A DNA stretch of 64,000 nt from Paeniglutamicibacter psychrophenolicus (GCF_030812255.1 NZ_JAUSSH010000007.1:124001-188000); one strand, 5' to 3'; shown: positions 1-9,167, numbered from the stretch's first letter. The notes: generated by a model not told the origin, from the sequence alone. Numbers and translations are program-made.

Positions 1-401
1 ACCTTGGTGATTCCCTTGGAACGCAGGATGAAATCCAGGTTCGTGCTGCCGAAGGCATCCAGTCCGCGCTTGCCCTCGATCACGATGTCGGCCGGCTGTG
101 GGGTGAAACGCGCATCGATTTCCGCGCCCCACTGCCCCTTGACGAAGGCGGTGGCATCCACTACGCCCTTGAGGATCCCGTAGGGGTGGGCTGAGATCTC
201 GTTGTAGCCCGGCGCGAAGCCGATGGGCGAGTGGATGACCGTGGCACCGTGCTCGCGCGCCGCGGCCAGCGCCTTGGCGGCATTCTCGAGGGTCGAGTTG
301 GCCTCCATGGAATCCTTGACCGCGTCGTGCAGGACGCCGCCGGGGGAAGTGAAGTCGTTTTGGAATTCGATGAACACCACTGCGGTGGACTCATTGGACA
401 T
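1..401 (-). CDS. Isochorismatase-like cysteine hydrolase, C-terminus cut by window edge
   Basis: The 133 visible codons begin at ATG 401 with MSNESTAVVFIEFQNDF, the usual start of the isochorismatase-like cysteine hydrolase fold. The predicted catalytic Asp is D16 (in FQNDF) and the Lys is K111 (in GKRGLDAFG). The nucleophilic Cys expected further on lies outside the window. These enzymes hydrolyse amides or isochorismate-like substrates in the cytosol; the substrate cannot be told here. The gene lies about 110 bp downstream of a Rieske gene on the same strand. Confidence 0.8.
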   Translation of the reverse strand, partial: MSNESTAVVFIEFQNDFTSPGGVLHDAVKDSMEANSTLENAAKALAAAREHGATVIHSPIGFAPGYNEISAHPYGILKGVVDATAFVKGQWGAEIDARFTPQPADIVIEGKRGLDAFGSTNLDFILRSKGITK

Positions 402-511
402 GGCTGGTCGGCTCCTTCGGGACAAGAAAACGGGTAGGCGCCCACAGGGCACCCACCCACCAACCTATGACGCCTTGCCCTCCAAGGGAAGGGAGGCTGC
501 CACCAGCGGGC

Positions 512-991
512 TTAGACGTAGATGAGGACCTCGTCGCCCTTGATCCCGGCGGCGAAGCGTTCCAGCGCGGCACGGGCCGGTCCGGCAACGGCCTTGCCGT
601 CCTCGGGCTGGAAGTAGGAGCCGTGGCAGGGGCAGTAGAAGGCCTCGCCGTTGGGGTCCTTGGTGGTCACCGCGCAGCCCTGGTGGGTGCAGATCGCGGT
701 GTAGGCCAGCACCGTCTTCTCGTTTGGACGGAAGAGCAGGAACCCTGCCTGCTTGCCCGCTTCCTCGCCCCGGGTGCGCACCGCGGCGACCGACAGCCGC
801 GTTCCCACGGGCAGCTCGGCCACGGTGGCCACGACGGTTCCCTCGCCTTCGGCTGCCGGGGGAGCGGAGGGCTCGTTGTTCGGTGCGGCCGAGGAACCGT
901 CGCCGCAGGCGGCCAGTGCCAGGGTGGCGCCGGCGGCCACGGTGGTGCCGACAAAGGCGCGGCGTGTGCAATCAGGGATGGGCAAACTCAT
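512..991 (-). CDS. Rieske [2Fe-2S] protein, Tat-exported lipoprotein (copy 1)
   Basis: A 159-residue Rieske domain protein. The two cluster-binding motifs CTHQGC and CPCHGS are intact. The N-terminus has a twin-arginine pair (R10-R11) before a hydrophobic stretch ending in the lipobox LAAC (C29), so it is predicted to be exported folded by Tat and lipid-anchored outside the membrane. ATG 991 places the RR motif properly; in-frame upstream starts (GTG 1021, ATGs near 1000) are possible. It is followed on the same strand by the cysteine hydrolase and preceded by a second Rieske gene. Its redox partner is unknown. It is far too short for the Rieske subunit of a bc complex. Confidence 0.88.
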   Translation of the reverse strand: MSLPIPDCTRRAFVGTTVAAGATLALAACGDGSSAAPNNEPSAPPAAEGEGTVVATVAELPVGTRLSVAAVRTRGEEAGKQAGFLLFRPNEKTVLAYTAICTHQGCAVTTKDPNGEAFYCPCHGSYFQPEDGKAVAGPARAALERFAAGIKGDEVLIYV

Positions 992-1075
992 GGGACCCAT
1001 CATTCCATGCGGGCGCACCACCCAGGCGCAGCCAGGGCTGCGATGTCACTTACAACCGTGCCGGGATGCCGCCCG

Positions 1076-1507
1076 CTAGAGGAGGATCTTGACCTCGGGT
1101 CCATCGACCTCGGTGGCAAAGCGGGCCAGGGACTTCGGGGCCGGACCCTGGATGACCGAACCGTCCAGCTTCGAGTACTCCGAGCCGTGGCAGGGGCACT
1201 TGAAGGCCTCGCCGCTGCCGGTGCCGACCTTGCACCCCTGGTGGGTGCACACCGAGGTGTAGGCCAGGACCGTGGCCTCGTCCGGGCGGTAGAGCAGGTA
1301 GCCGGCACCGTTGACGGTGACCGAGGCGGTGCCCTTGACCGGAAGCTTCGCCAGCGCGATCGCGTCGACGGGCTTGCCGGTGGCTTGCGGGAGGTCCTGG
1401 GCCTTCCCGCCGGACCCGCACGAAACCAATGTCACCGCGGCGCCGGCAACCAGGGAAGCCTCGATGACGCTTCTGCGGGTGGGCATGAGAGTGATGTGCT
1501 GTTTCAT
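1076..1507 (-). CDS. Rieske [2Fe-2S] protein, Tat-exported lipoprotein (copy 2)
   Basis: A 143-residue paralogue of the next gene downstream. It carries CTHQGC and CPCHGS, a twin arginine at R11-R12 and a lipobox-like LVSC (C30), so it is again predicted to be a Tat-exported lipoprotein. The two copies share architecture but differ clearly in sequence between the motifs, so this is an old duplication. ATG 1507 was chosen; ATG 1486 would shorten the n-region and GTG/ATG further up are possible, as no good SD is seen. It probably moves single electrons to or from an unidentified extracytoplasmic oxidoreductase. Confidence 0.87.
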   Translation of the reverse strand: MKQHITLMPTRRSVIEASLVAGAAVTLVSCGSGGKAQDLPQATGKPVDAIALAKLPVKGTASVTVNGAGYLLYRPDEATVLAYTSVCTHQGCKVGTGSGEAFKCPCHGSEYSKLDGSVIQGPAPKSLARFATEVDGPEVKILL

Positions 1508-1591
1508 AACCAAAGTGTCGCGCACAATCGGGCCAAGGTCGATGGATGGGAGCCGGGATTATTTTTTTGGCCCGGACCATCGGGAAACGGT

Positions 1592-1629
1592 GAAGGCGGG
1601 ACGCCGGCCGTTGCCGGCATCCCGCCTTC
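1592..1629. terminator. Hairpin between fadB and the Rieske gene
   Basis: A 10-bp outer stem (GAAGGCGGGA/TCCCGCCTTC) encloses a second stem GCCGGC-CGTT-GCCGGC. It sits just past the fadB stop codon. There is no clean U-tract, so it would be a U-less actinobacterial terminator. Confidence 0.6.
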
Positions 1630-1655
1630 ACCCGCCCCGGTGCGCGGGGACCCGG

Positions 1656-3785
1656 CTAGTGCTGGTGGAACTTCTTGCCGTTGACCCGCTCGGAGGCGCC
1701 GACCTGGTCAAGGTACGGGGTGATGCCGCCCAGGTGCATGGGCCAGCCGGCACCCAGGATCATGCACAGGTCGATGTCCTCGGGACCCGCCACGACGCCC
1801 GCCGCGAGCATCAACCCGATCTCCTCGGCCAGCGCGTCCTGGGTGCGCAGCAGCAGTTCCCCGGAAGTGCTCGGGGTGTTCCCGAACTCCAACAGCCCCA
1901 GCGTGGAGGCCGGGATCTCCATCCCGCCGTCGCCGGTGGGCGCCCACAGGGACTTGATGCCGTTGGAGATGAGCACCTGCTGGTTGCCCGAGACGTGGAA
2001 GCGCTCGCCGAAGGCGGCGTGCAGCGACTCCGAGACGTGGTGCGCCACCGGGATCCCGACCATGGCCAGCAGCGTGAACGGGCTCATGGGCAGGCCCATG
2101 GGGCGCAGCGCGCCGTCGGCCACCGAGGCCTCGGTGCCGTCGTCGAAGGCATTGGCGATCTCGCCCATCAACCGCAGCAGGATCCGGTTCACCACGAAGG
2201 CCGCCTCGTCCGCCACCAGCACGCTGGTCTTGCGCAATGCCTTGCCCAGGGCGAAGGCGGTGGCCAGAGCGGTGTCGCCGGTCTTTTCGGTCCGCGCGAT
2301 CTCCAGCAGCGGCATCTGGGCGACCGGGTTGAAGAAGTGGAAGCCAACCAGCCGTTCGGGGTTTTTCAGGTCCCTGCCCATCTCGGTCACCGACAGCGAG
2401 GAGGTGTTGGTGGCCAGGATGCACTCGGGGGACACCACGGCCTCGACCTCGGCAAATACCTGTTTCTTGACGGCAAGTTCCTCGAAGACCGCCTCGATCA
2501 CGAAGTCGGCATCCGCGAAGGCCTCCTTGGACACCGAACCGGTGACCAGGGCCTTGGTGCGGTTTGCCGCGTCGGGGGAGATGCGGCCCTTGGCCAGCTG
2601 CTTGTCGACCTCGGAATGGATGTGGGCCAGGCCCTTGTCCACGCGTGCCTGGTCGATGTCGGTGATGACCACCGGCACCTTGAGGTTCCTGGCGAAGAGC
2701 AGCGCGAGCTGTCCGGCCATGAGCCCGGCCCCGACCACGCCGACCTTGGTGACGGGGCGGGCGAGCTTCGGATCCGGGGCGCCGGCGGGTCGCTTGGAGC
2801 GCTTCTGCACCAGGTCCAGGAATGCGTACACGGTGTTGTGGAAGGCGTTGGTCTGCATCATGTCGGTCAGCGCCGCGATTTCCAGGGCCGCCGATTCCTT
2901 CTGGGTGATCGACGCTCCGGCCTCGAAGACCTCCAGCACCTTGGCCGGGGCCGGGGCGGCGTTGGAGGTCTTGGCCTCCACGAAGGCCCGGGCCTTGGCC
3001 GCGGCGGCCGCCCAGCGGGCCGCCACCTCGGGGCTGGAGTTCGGCTCCACGGCGTTCGGGCGGGCCACCTCGGCGCCGCCGATCACGTTCCCGGCCCAGA
3101 GCAGGGATTGCTCCAGGAAGTCCGCGGGCTCGAACAACGCGTCGGCGATGCCGAGCTTGAAGGCCGCGGCCCCGTTCAGCGAGCGGTTGTTGTTCAGCGG
3201 GTTTTCGATCATCACCGTCATGGCCGCCTCCGGGCCGGTCAGCCGCGGGAGCCGGTAGACCCCGCCCCAGCCGGGGATCAGGCCGATGAAGGCCTCTGGA
3301 AGCCCGATGCCGTTGGCCCCGGTGGAGACGGTGCGGTAGGAGCAGGCCAGGGCGATCTCCAGCCCGCCGCCCAGGGCGACGCCGTTGATGAATGCGAAGG
3401 TCGGCACCCCGAGGTCCGCCAGCAGGTCGTAGCAGGCATGGCCCAAGGTGGCCATGGCCGCCCCGTGCTCGGGGGAGGCGAGGTTCTTCACGCCGTTGAG
3501 GTCCGCACCGGCGACCAGGAAGTAGGGCTTCCCGGTCACCGCCAGCGCGGCGATCTCCCCGGCGGCGGCCCGTTCCTTCTGCGCGGTGAGCGCCGCGTGC
3601 AGTTCCAGCAGGGTGTTGGGGCCCAGCGTGGTGGGCTTGCTGTGGTCGAACCCGTTGTCCAGGGTCAGCAGCGCAAGCGTGGCGCCGCCGGGCAGCACCA
3701 CGTCCTCAAGAAGGGAGTGGGTGATGATCTCGTCGGGGACCAGGGAGGCGAGGGAAGCGAAGTTTTCAATGGTGCTCGAGCTCAT
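1656..3785 (-). CDS. fadB: Fatty acid oxidation complex alpha subunit (enoyl-CoA hydratase/3-hydroxyacyl-CoA dehydrogenase)
   Basis: A 709-residue two-domain beta-oxidation enzyme. The N-terminal part is a crotonase: oxyanion-hole segment VAGADL, GVALGGGLEIALA and a catalytic Glu in LPEAFIGLIPGWGG. The C-terminal part is a 3-hydroxyacyl-CoA dehydrogenase: Rossmann motif VGVVGAGLMAG near residue 350 and the catalytic-His region GFHFFNPV. It would hydrate trans-2-enoyl-CoA and oxidise the product with NAD+ in the cytosol. ATG 3785 lies directly behind the thiolase stop (3789), so the two are cotranscribed and probably translated in a coupled way. Length fits the FadB/FadJ family. Confidence 0.95.
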   Translation of the reverse strand: MSSSTIENFASLASLVPDEIITHSLLEDVVLPGGATLALLTLDNGFDHSKPTTLGPNTLLELHAALTAQKERAAAGEIAALAVTGKPYFLVAGADLNGVKNLASPEHGAAMATLGHACYDLLADLGVPTFAFINGVALGGGLEIALACSYRTVSTGANGIGLPEAFIGLIPGWGGVYRLPRLTGPEAAMTVMIENPLNNNRSLNGAAAFKLGIADALFEPADFLEQSLLWAGNVIGGAEVARPNAVEPNSSPEVAARWAAAAAKARAFVEAKTSNAAPAPAKVLEVFEAGASITQKESAALEIAALTDMMQTNAFHNTVYAFLDLVQKRSKRPAGAPDPKLARPVTKVGVVGAGLMAGQLALLFARNLKVPVVITDIDQARVDKGLAHIHSEVDKQLAKGRISPDAANRTKALVTGSVSKEAFADADFVIEAVFEELAVKKQVFAEVEAVVSPECILATNTSSLSVTEMGRDLKNPERLVGFHFFNPVAQMPLLEIARTEKTGDTALATAFALGKALRKTSVLVADEAAFVVNRILLRLMGEIANAFDDGTEASVADGALRPMGLPMSPFTLLAMVGIPVAHHVSESLHAAFGERFHVSGNQQVLISNGIKSLWAPTGDGGMEIPASTLGLLEFGNTPSTSGELLLRTQDALAEEIGLMLAAGVVAGPEDIDLCMILGAGWPMHLGGITPYLDQVGASERVNGKKFHQH

Positions 3786-3788
3786 GGC

Positions 3789-5027
3789 CTAGGCATCCTT
3801 TCCGAAGTCTGCGTGGTGCGGGTTTTCCCAGATGACGGTGCCGCCCATGCCCAGCCCGATGCACATGGTGGTCAACCCGTAGCGGACCGAGGGGTCCTGT
3901 TCGAACTGTCGGGCCAGCTGGTTCATCAGGCGCACGCCCGAGGAAGCCAGCGGGTGGCCCACGGCGATGGCGCCGCCATAGCGGTTCACCCGCGGGTCGG
4001 TGTCCTCGATCCCGTAGTGGTCAAGGAAGGAGAGCACCTGCACGGCGAAGGCCTCGTTGATCTCGAACAAGCCGATGTCCTCGATGCCCAGCCCGGCCTG
4101 GGCCAGCGCCTTTTCGGTGGCCGGGACCGGGCCGATGCCCATCACCGAGGGGTCGACCCCGGCGAAGGCGTAGGAGACCAGGCGCATCTTCACGCCGAGC
4201 CCCAGTTCCTCGGCGGCCTGCGCGCTGGCCAGCACCGCGGCGGTGGCCCCGTCGTTCAGGCCCGCGGCGTTGCCGGCGGTCACCCGGCCGTGGGCGCGGA
4301 AGGGGGTGCGCAGCCCGGCCAGGGACTCGAGGGTCGTGCCCGGGCGCGGTGGTTCGTCGGTGGTGCGCAGCGTGAAGCCCTCGGACGGGCGGCGCGCGGC
4401 GACCGGGACCAGGTCCGGCTGGATGTCCCCGGCCGCATAGGCCGCCGCCAGCTTGGCCTGGGATTCCACGGCGTAGGCGTCGGCGCGTTCCTTGGTGATG
4501 GCCGGGAACCTGTCGTGCAGGTTCTCGGCGGTGTTGCCCATGTTCAGGGCCGCCGGGTCCACCAGGCGTTCTGCGGCGAAGCGCGGGTTCGGGTCGGCCC
4601 CGGCGCCCATGGGGTGGTTGCCCATGTGCTCGACGCCGCCGGCGATGACCACGTCGTAGGCGCCGAAGGCGATGGAGCCGGCGGTGCTGGTCACCGCGGT
4701 CATGGCCCCGGCGCACATGCGATCGATGGCAAATCCCGGGACCGATTGCGGCAGGCCGGCCAGCAGCGCTGCGGTGCGCCCGATGGTCAGCCCCTGGTCG
4801 CCGGTCTGCGTGGTGGCCGCGATGGCGACCTCGTCGATGCGTTCGGGCGGCAGCGAGGGATTGCGGCGGATGAGCTCGCGGATGCACTTGACCACGAGGT
4901 CGTCGGCGCGGGTGCCGTGGTACATGCCCTTTTCACCTGCCTTGCCGAAGGGGGTGCGGACGCCGTCGACGAAGACGACGTCGCGGACGCTGCGCGCATG
5001 GCGCGTGTTCACTGGCTGGGGGCTCAC
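3789..5027 (-). CDS. fadA: Acetyl-CoA acyltransferase (thiolase)
   Basis: A 412-residue thiolase performing the last step of beta-oxidation. The acylated Cys is C105 in DRMCAGAMT; the C-terminal GHPLASSG and MCIGLGMG blocks contain the catalytic His and second Cys. GTG 5027 is chosen because it follows an AAGGAG SD by 5 nt; a longer ATG start at 5069 lacks one. It is first in the operon with fadB immediately downstream, forming the FadA/FadB pair. Confidence 0.94.
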   Translation of the reverse strand: MSPQPVNTRHARSVRDVVFVDGVRTPFGKAGEKGMYHGTRADDLVVKCIRELIRRNPSLPPERIDEVAIAATTQTGDQGLTIGRTAALLAGLPQSVPGFAIDRMCAGAMTAVTSTAGSIAFGAYDVVIAGGVEHMGNHPMGAGADPNPRFAAERLVDPAALNMGNTAENLHDRFPAITKERADAYAVESQAKLAAAYAAGDIQPDLVPVAARRPSEGFTLRTTDEPPRPGTTLESLAGLRTPFRAHGRVTAGNAAGLNDGATAAVLASAQAAEELGLGVKMRLVSYAFAGVDPSVMGIGPVPATEKALAQAGLGIEDIGLFEINEAFAVQVLSFLDHYGIEDTDPRVNRYGGAIAVGHPLASSGVRLMNQLARQFEQDPSVRYGLTTMCIGLGMGGTVIWENPHHADFGKDA

Positions 5028-5115
5028 CGGTACTCCTTGTGATCGGGATGTGGATGTGATCCACCCCATACGCTACTGGTGAGTAACTTAGAGTGCAAGC
5101 CGGGCGCTCCCGGGC

Positions 5116-5166
5116 AAGAAAAAGCCGGGCAGGTGCTTCCCGGTATTTCGGAAAAACCTGCCCGGC
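5116..5166 (-). terminator. Rho-independent terminator of rnd
   Basis: On the minus strand an 11-bp perfect stem (GCCGGGCAGGT/ACCTGCCCGGC, arms 5124-5134 and 5156-5166) is followed by TTTTTCTT. It lies a few bases after the RNase D stop codon at 5173. It is a textbook intrinsic terminator. Confidence 0.85.
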
Positions 5167-5172
5167 AATTCA

Positions 5173-6489
5173 TCAGCGCTTGGCCAACTCGTCCGGGTCC
5201 AGCAGCGCCACGGTCAGCACCGGGCCGACCAGGTCGATCTGCCAGGCCCGGGCACCCAGGGCCCGCAGGGCATCGGCCACGGTGTCCGGGTCGATTGCCG
5301 CCGGCGGGTTCCAGCACAACCGGCGCAGCGTGTCCGGGGTCAGCAGGTTCTCCATGGGGATGTTCAGCGACTCGGCCGTGCGCGCCACCCGGGCCCGGGC
5401 GGTCTGCAGCCGCGCGGCGGCCACCGGATCCTTGTCGGCCCAGACCTTGGGCGGGGGCGGGGAGTTCGAGGGTACCTGGTTCGGCGGCAGCTCGGAGGTG
5501 GTGGAGGCATCCTGCAGGGCGCGCAGCCACTTCGGGGCGTCCTTGGAGGCCGAACGGCCGTGGAAGCCGGGGGTCTTCAGCAGCGCGGGGACGCTCTTGG
5601 GCATGGCCTTGGCCGCGGCGACCAGCGCCGAGTCCGGGATCAGCCGGCCCGGGGCGGTGTCGCGGGTGCGGGCCAGGGACTCGCGGGTTTCCCACAGGGC
5701 GCGGACCGCGGCCAGGGTCCGGCGGTCGCGGATCTGGTGCAGGCCCGAGGTGCGGCGCCACGGGTCCACGCGCGGCGGGGCAGGCGGTGCGGTGCGCACG
5801 GCCTCGAATTCCTGTTCCGCGTACTCGAGCTTGCCGTCGGCCTGAAGGATCTTGATCAGTTCGATGCGCAGCTGGTCGAGCACCTCGACGTCCAGCGCGG
5901 CGTAGCGCAGCCACGGCTCGGGCAACGGGCGGGTGGACCAGTCTGCGGCCGAGTGTTCCTTGGCCAGGCGCAGCCCCAGCAGGGATTCGACGGCGGGGCC
6001 CAGTCCCACGCGCGGCAGCCCCGCGATGCGGGCGGCCAGCTCGGTGTCGAAGAGGCGGGCCGGTTCCAGGCCCAGTTCGCGCAGGCAGGGCAGGTCCTGG
6101 GAGGCGGCATGCAGGATCCAGGTCTCGTCCCCGATGGCTTCCTGGATGGGATCGAGGTTCTCGAAGGGAACCGGGTCGATCAGCCAGCTGCCCGATCCCT
6201 CGCGGCGCAGCTGGACCAGGAAAGCGCGCTGTCCGTAGCGGAAGCCCGAGGCCCGCTCGGCATCCACGGACACCGGGCCGGTGCCCGCGGCGATGGCGCG
6301 CGCGGCGCGCGCCAGTCCCGGTGCGGTGGTGACCACCTCGGGAACCCCGTCGCGCGGCATGTCCAGCAGGACCGGTTCCCGGGGTTCGGCCTGCGGTGCT
6401 TCTTCGATTCCCTCGGGCTGCGGCGGAGCGGTTGATGCGTCGGCTGCGGTGCCCGGGGCTGGTTTGGTGGCGTGGTGGGTACGGGTCAT
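5173..6489 (-). CDS. rnd: Ribonuclease D-like 3'-5' exonuclease with HRDC domain
   Basis: A 438-residue DEDDy exonuclease. Exo motifs can be seen as VDAE (about residue 95), HAASQDLPCL and RYAALDVEVL, giving the Asp/Glu and Tyr metal-binding set. The C-terminal half holds an HRDC nucleic-acid-binding domain (about 245-325). The first ~45 residues are a Pro/Ala/Glu-rich disordered leader. It probably trims the 3' ends of structured RNAs in the cytosol. Pairing with a downstream-encoded DUF3000 protein is typical of actinobacteria: that gene lies just upstream in transcription order. Confidence 0.9.
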   Translation of the reverse strand: MTRTHHATKPAPGTAADASTAPPQPEGIEEAPQAEPREPVLLDMPRDGVPEVVTTAPGLARAARAIAAGTGPVSVDAERASGFRYGQRAFLVQLRREGSGSWLIDPVPFENLDPIQEAIGDETWILHAASQDLPCLRELGLEPARLFDTELAARIAGLPRVGLGPAVESLLGLRLAKEHSAADWSTRPLPEPWLRYAALDVEVLDQLRIELIKILQADGKLEYAEQEFEAVRTAPPAPPRVDPWRRTSGLHQIRDRRTLAAVRALWETRESLARTRDTAPGRLIPDSALVAAAKAMPKSVPALLKTPGFHGRSASKDAPKWLRALQDASTTSELPPNQVPSNSPPPPKVWADKDPVAAARLQTARARVARTAESLNIPMENLLTPDTLRRLCWNPPAAIDPDTVADALRALGARAWQIDLVGPVLTVALLDPDELAKR

Positions 6490-6554
6490 GATGTAACCGA
6501 TTCTAGTACCGATTGCCCGGCACCCGGATTCCGGCGGTCCGGAATGGCCCGGTT

Positions 6555-7172
6555 CTAGGAGAGCCGGCGGTGCGGCAGCGCGGTGACCCCGCTGGGCAGC
6601 GGCGGCAATCCGGCGAAGGTGCAGACCATGTCGGCCCAGGCCTCCAGGTGGGTGGAGATGTCGTGGTCGCCGGGGGTCCAGGAGGCGCGCAGCTCGATGT
6701 CGATGGTCTCGGGCCGGTCAGCCAGGGTCCCGTAGCTCTCGGAGAGCACGCGGGTGGTGGTGCCGCCGGCCTGGCGGTAGTCGGCGCCGGACTCGTTCAG
6801 CGAGTCCAGCAGCCAGGTCCAGGCCACGGAGCCGAGCATGGTGTCGTTGCCCATCTCCGATTCCATGCGGGCCCGGATGTAGGTCACGATGCGGAAGGTG
6901 CCGTCCCAGAGGGCGGAGCCCGCCGGGTCGTGGAGCAGCACGAAGCGTCCGGTGGCCAGTTCCTCGGCGTGCACCGGGGCCGCGGTTTCCGTCTTGGATC
7001 GCGCCACTCGTTCGTGGACGTCCGCGGACAGCGCCAGGGCGTAGGGTGCCAGGCGGGCCGGGGCCGGGATCTCCTGAAGGCGGATTTCGCGCCGGCAGCT
7101 GGCGCGGCGAACGGCGGCCAGGGCTTCGAGGAAGGCCGGCGGCACTGCTTGGACTGGTCCGGTTGATGTCAC
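6555..7172 (-). CDS. DUF3000 family protein
   Basis: A 205-residue protein that matches the actinobacterial DUF3000 family in length, sequence style and position directly before the RNase D gene. No catalytic motif or membrane segment is visible, and its function is unknown. GTG 7172 is the start used. A TAGACT hexamer ends 6 nt before it, suggesting a leaderless transcript. Confidence 0.8.
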   Translation of the reverse strand: MTSTGPVQAVPPAFLEALAAVRRASCRREIRLQEIPAPARLAPYALALSADVHERVARSKTETAAPVHAEELATGRFVLLHDPAGSALWDGTFRIVTYIRARMESEMGNDTMLGSVAWTWLLDSLNESGADYRQAGGTTTRVLSESYGTLADRPETIDIELRASWTPGDHDISTHLEAWADMVCTFAGLPPLPSGVTALPHRRLS

Positions 7173-7178
7173 ATGGCG

Positions 7179-7184
7179 AGTCTA
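7179..7184 (-). promoter_or_regulatory. Candidate -10 element of a leaderless DUF3000 transcript
   Basis: TAGACT on the minus strand is followed by 6 nt and then the GTG start, so transcription would begin at or next to the start codon. No convincing -35 is seen. Confidence 0.35.
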
Positions 7185-7268
7185 AAGTGTGGCCGTGGCT
7201 TGGATGCTTGCGGCACGCCGGGGAGCGGGTGCAGGTTGCGCGCCCGCCCCGGCGGCCCGCGGTGGAAC

Positions 7269-8324
7269 CTACCGCGCGGCAAGTTCCTCGCCAAGTGCGG
7301 CCACGAAGGAATCCACGTCCGCCTCGGTGGTGTCGAAGGAGCACATCCAGCGCACCTGGCCCGCGGCCCGGTCCCAGTCGTAGAAGCGGAAGCGCTCGCG
7401 CAAGCGGTCCGCCACGGCGTTGGGCAGGGCGGCGAACACGCCGTTGGATTCGGTGGGGTAGACCAATTCCACGCCGTCGGTCGCCTGGACCGCGGCCGAG
7501 AGCCTGGCCGCCATGGCGTTGGCGTGCGCGGCCGAGGTCCGCCACAAGTCGGTGCCGTAGAGGGCCAGCAACTGTGCGGAGATGAAGCGCATCTTGGAGG
7601 CCAGCTGCATGTTCATCTTGCGCAGGTACTTCATCGACTCGGCCGGGCCCTCGGTCAGGGCCACGATGCCCTCGCCGAACATGATGCCGTTCTTGGTGCC
7701 GCCCAGGGAAAGGATGTCGATCCCGGTCCCCGTGGTCATCTCGCCCAGCCCCACCCCGAGCGCGGCGGCGGCGTTCGACAGCCGGGCCCCGTCCATGTGC
7801 ACGCGCATGCCTTTGCCGTGGGCGTGCGCGGTGATGGCGCGCAGTTCCTCGAGCGTGTACAGGGTGCCGAGCTCGGTGGACTGGGTCAGCGACACGGCCA
7901 GCGGCTGGGCACGGTGCTCGTCTCCCCAGCCCCAGGCCTCCAAATCGATCAGCTCGGGGGTGAGCTTGCCGTCGGGGGTGGGCACCGAGAGCAGTTTCAT
8001 GGACCCCACGCGTTCCGGGGCGCCGTTCTCGTCCACGTTGATGTGGGCGCTGTTGGCGCAGATGACCGCACCCCAGCGCGGCAGCAGCGACTGCAGCGCG
8101 GTGACGTTGGCGCCGGTGCCGTTGAACACCGGGAAGATCGTGGCGATGTCACCGAAGTGCGAGGCGATGACGCGTCCGAGTTCCTCGGTGTATTGGTCCT
8201 CTCCGTAGGAGACCTGGTGCCCGCCGTTGGCCGCGGCCAGTGCCGCAAGGACCTCGGGGTGGACGCCGGAGTAGTTGTCCGAGGCGAAGCCGCGTATCGA
8301 GGAATCATGGATCGAGGAAGTCAC
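7269..8324 (-). CDS. Low-specificity L-threonine aldolase (PLP enzyme)
   Basis: A 351-residue fold-type I PLP enzyme of the beta-eliminating lyase/threonine aldolase family. The PLP lysine is in SLGGTKNGIMFG; HMDGARLSNAA and SDNYSGVHPE are family signatures. It cleaves L-threonine or L-allo-threonine to glycine and acetaldehyde. GTG 8324 is the start giving the normal N-terminus. The gene stands alone between DUF3000 and an SDR gene. Confidence 0.88.
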   Translation of the reverse strand: MTSSIHDSSIRGFASDNYSGVHPEVLAALAAANGGHQVSYGEDQYTEELGRVIASHFGDIATIFPVFNGTGANVTALQSLLPRWGAVICANSAHINVDENGAPERVGSMKLLSVPTPDGKLTPELIDLEAWGWGDEHRAQPLAVSLTQSTELGTLYTLEELRAITAHAHGKGMRVHMDGARLSNAAAALGVGLGEMTTGTGIDILSLGGTKNGIMFGEGIVALTEGPAESMKYLRKMNMQLASKMRFISAQLLALYGTDLWRTSAAHANAMAARLSAAVQATDGVELVYPTESNGVFAALPNAVADRLRERFRFYDWDRAAGQVRWMCSFDTTEADVDSFVAALGEELAAR

Positions 8325-8398
8325 GGGAGAAGAGTCCTATCGAGGGGAAGGCAGGGGAAAAATTCAGCGGTGCGCGGCGGCTGCCGCGCACCGGTTGT

Positions 8399-9127
8399 TC
8401 AGAGGCTTGGCAGGTTGATCCGCGCGCCGTTGATCGCGGAGGCATCCGCCGTGAACAGTTCCACGGCGGCTTGCCCCAAGGCGGTGACGTCGGTGAAGCC
8501 GGCGGTATTGCGCTCGGGGTGCGCCTCGCGGCCGGCGGCGTCGGTGAACGCCTTGATGACCCAGGTGAGGGCCGCGGCCCGCTGCGGGACCGGTGCGGTC
8601 TTGCTGCCGGACTGGGCGGTGCGCAGCTCCGCTGCCACCGAGCGCATCCAGGCCTCCGCCCCGGCCTTGGCGGTGGTGTAGTTGGCGTTGGAGCCGGATG
8701 GGGAATCCACGGCGGCGGCCGAGACGATGGCAACGCGTCCGCACCGCGAGGCCACCAGGTCGTCGCGGAACACCCGGGTGGTGTTGCGCAGCGTGGTGAC
8801 GACCTGGGTGTGCAGGAACTCGGCGTCGTCGTCGGACTGCCCGGCCAGGCCCTTGCCGCCGCGCCAGCCGCCGACCAGGTGCAGCAGCCCGTCGATGGGC
8901 CCGCGCTCGGTGTCGATCAGCGCGTGCAGCTCGGTCACCGCGGCGTGGTTGGCCAAATCGACCTCGTAGCGCCCGTGCACGAAGGGCAGCCTTTGTGCCA
9001 GCCGCTCCGCATTGGATCCGGCGGCCAGCACCGTGGCGCCGGCCTCGCACAGGGCGTGTGCCGCCGCGACGCCGGAGGCGGAGCTCGCCCCGGCAATCAG
9101 TATTGTCAGATCCTTGAGGTCAGCCAT
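8399..9127 (-). CDS. Short-chain dehydrogenase/reductase
   Basis: A 242-residue SDR. The cofactor motif GASSASG is at residues 13-19 and the active-site pair YTTAK with an upstream Ser (VSAAAVDSPSGS) is present. It should use NAD(P)H on an unknown carbonyl or alcohol substrate. It lies 75 bp behind the threonine aldolase start and may be cotranscribed with it. Confidence 0.88.
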   Translation of the reverse strand: MADLKDLTILIAGASSASGVAAAHALCEAGATVLAAGSNAERLAQRLPFVHGRYEVDLANHAAVTELHALIDTERGPIDGLLHLVGGWRGGKGLAGQSDDDAEFLHTQVVTTLRNTTRVFRDDLVASRCGRVAIVSAAAVDSPSGSNANYTTAKAGAEAWMRSVAAELRTAQSGSKTAPVPQRAAALTWVIKAFTDAAGREAHPERNTAGFTDVTALGQAAVELFTADASAINGARINLPSL

Positions 9128-9167
9128 GGAAAAGATTCTAGCCTCCGTTGGGTGTGCGGTCGGTGCG

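Noticed and set aside
1311-5042. Very long plus-strand open frame (1243 codons) across the fad genes
   Set aside because: It is antisense to fadB and fadA, is Gly/Arg/His-rich as expected for the shadow frame of GC-rich genes, and has no domain or SD.
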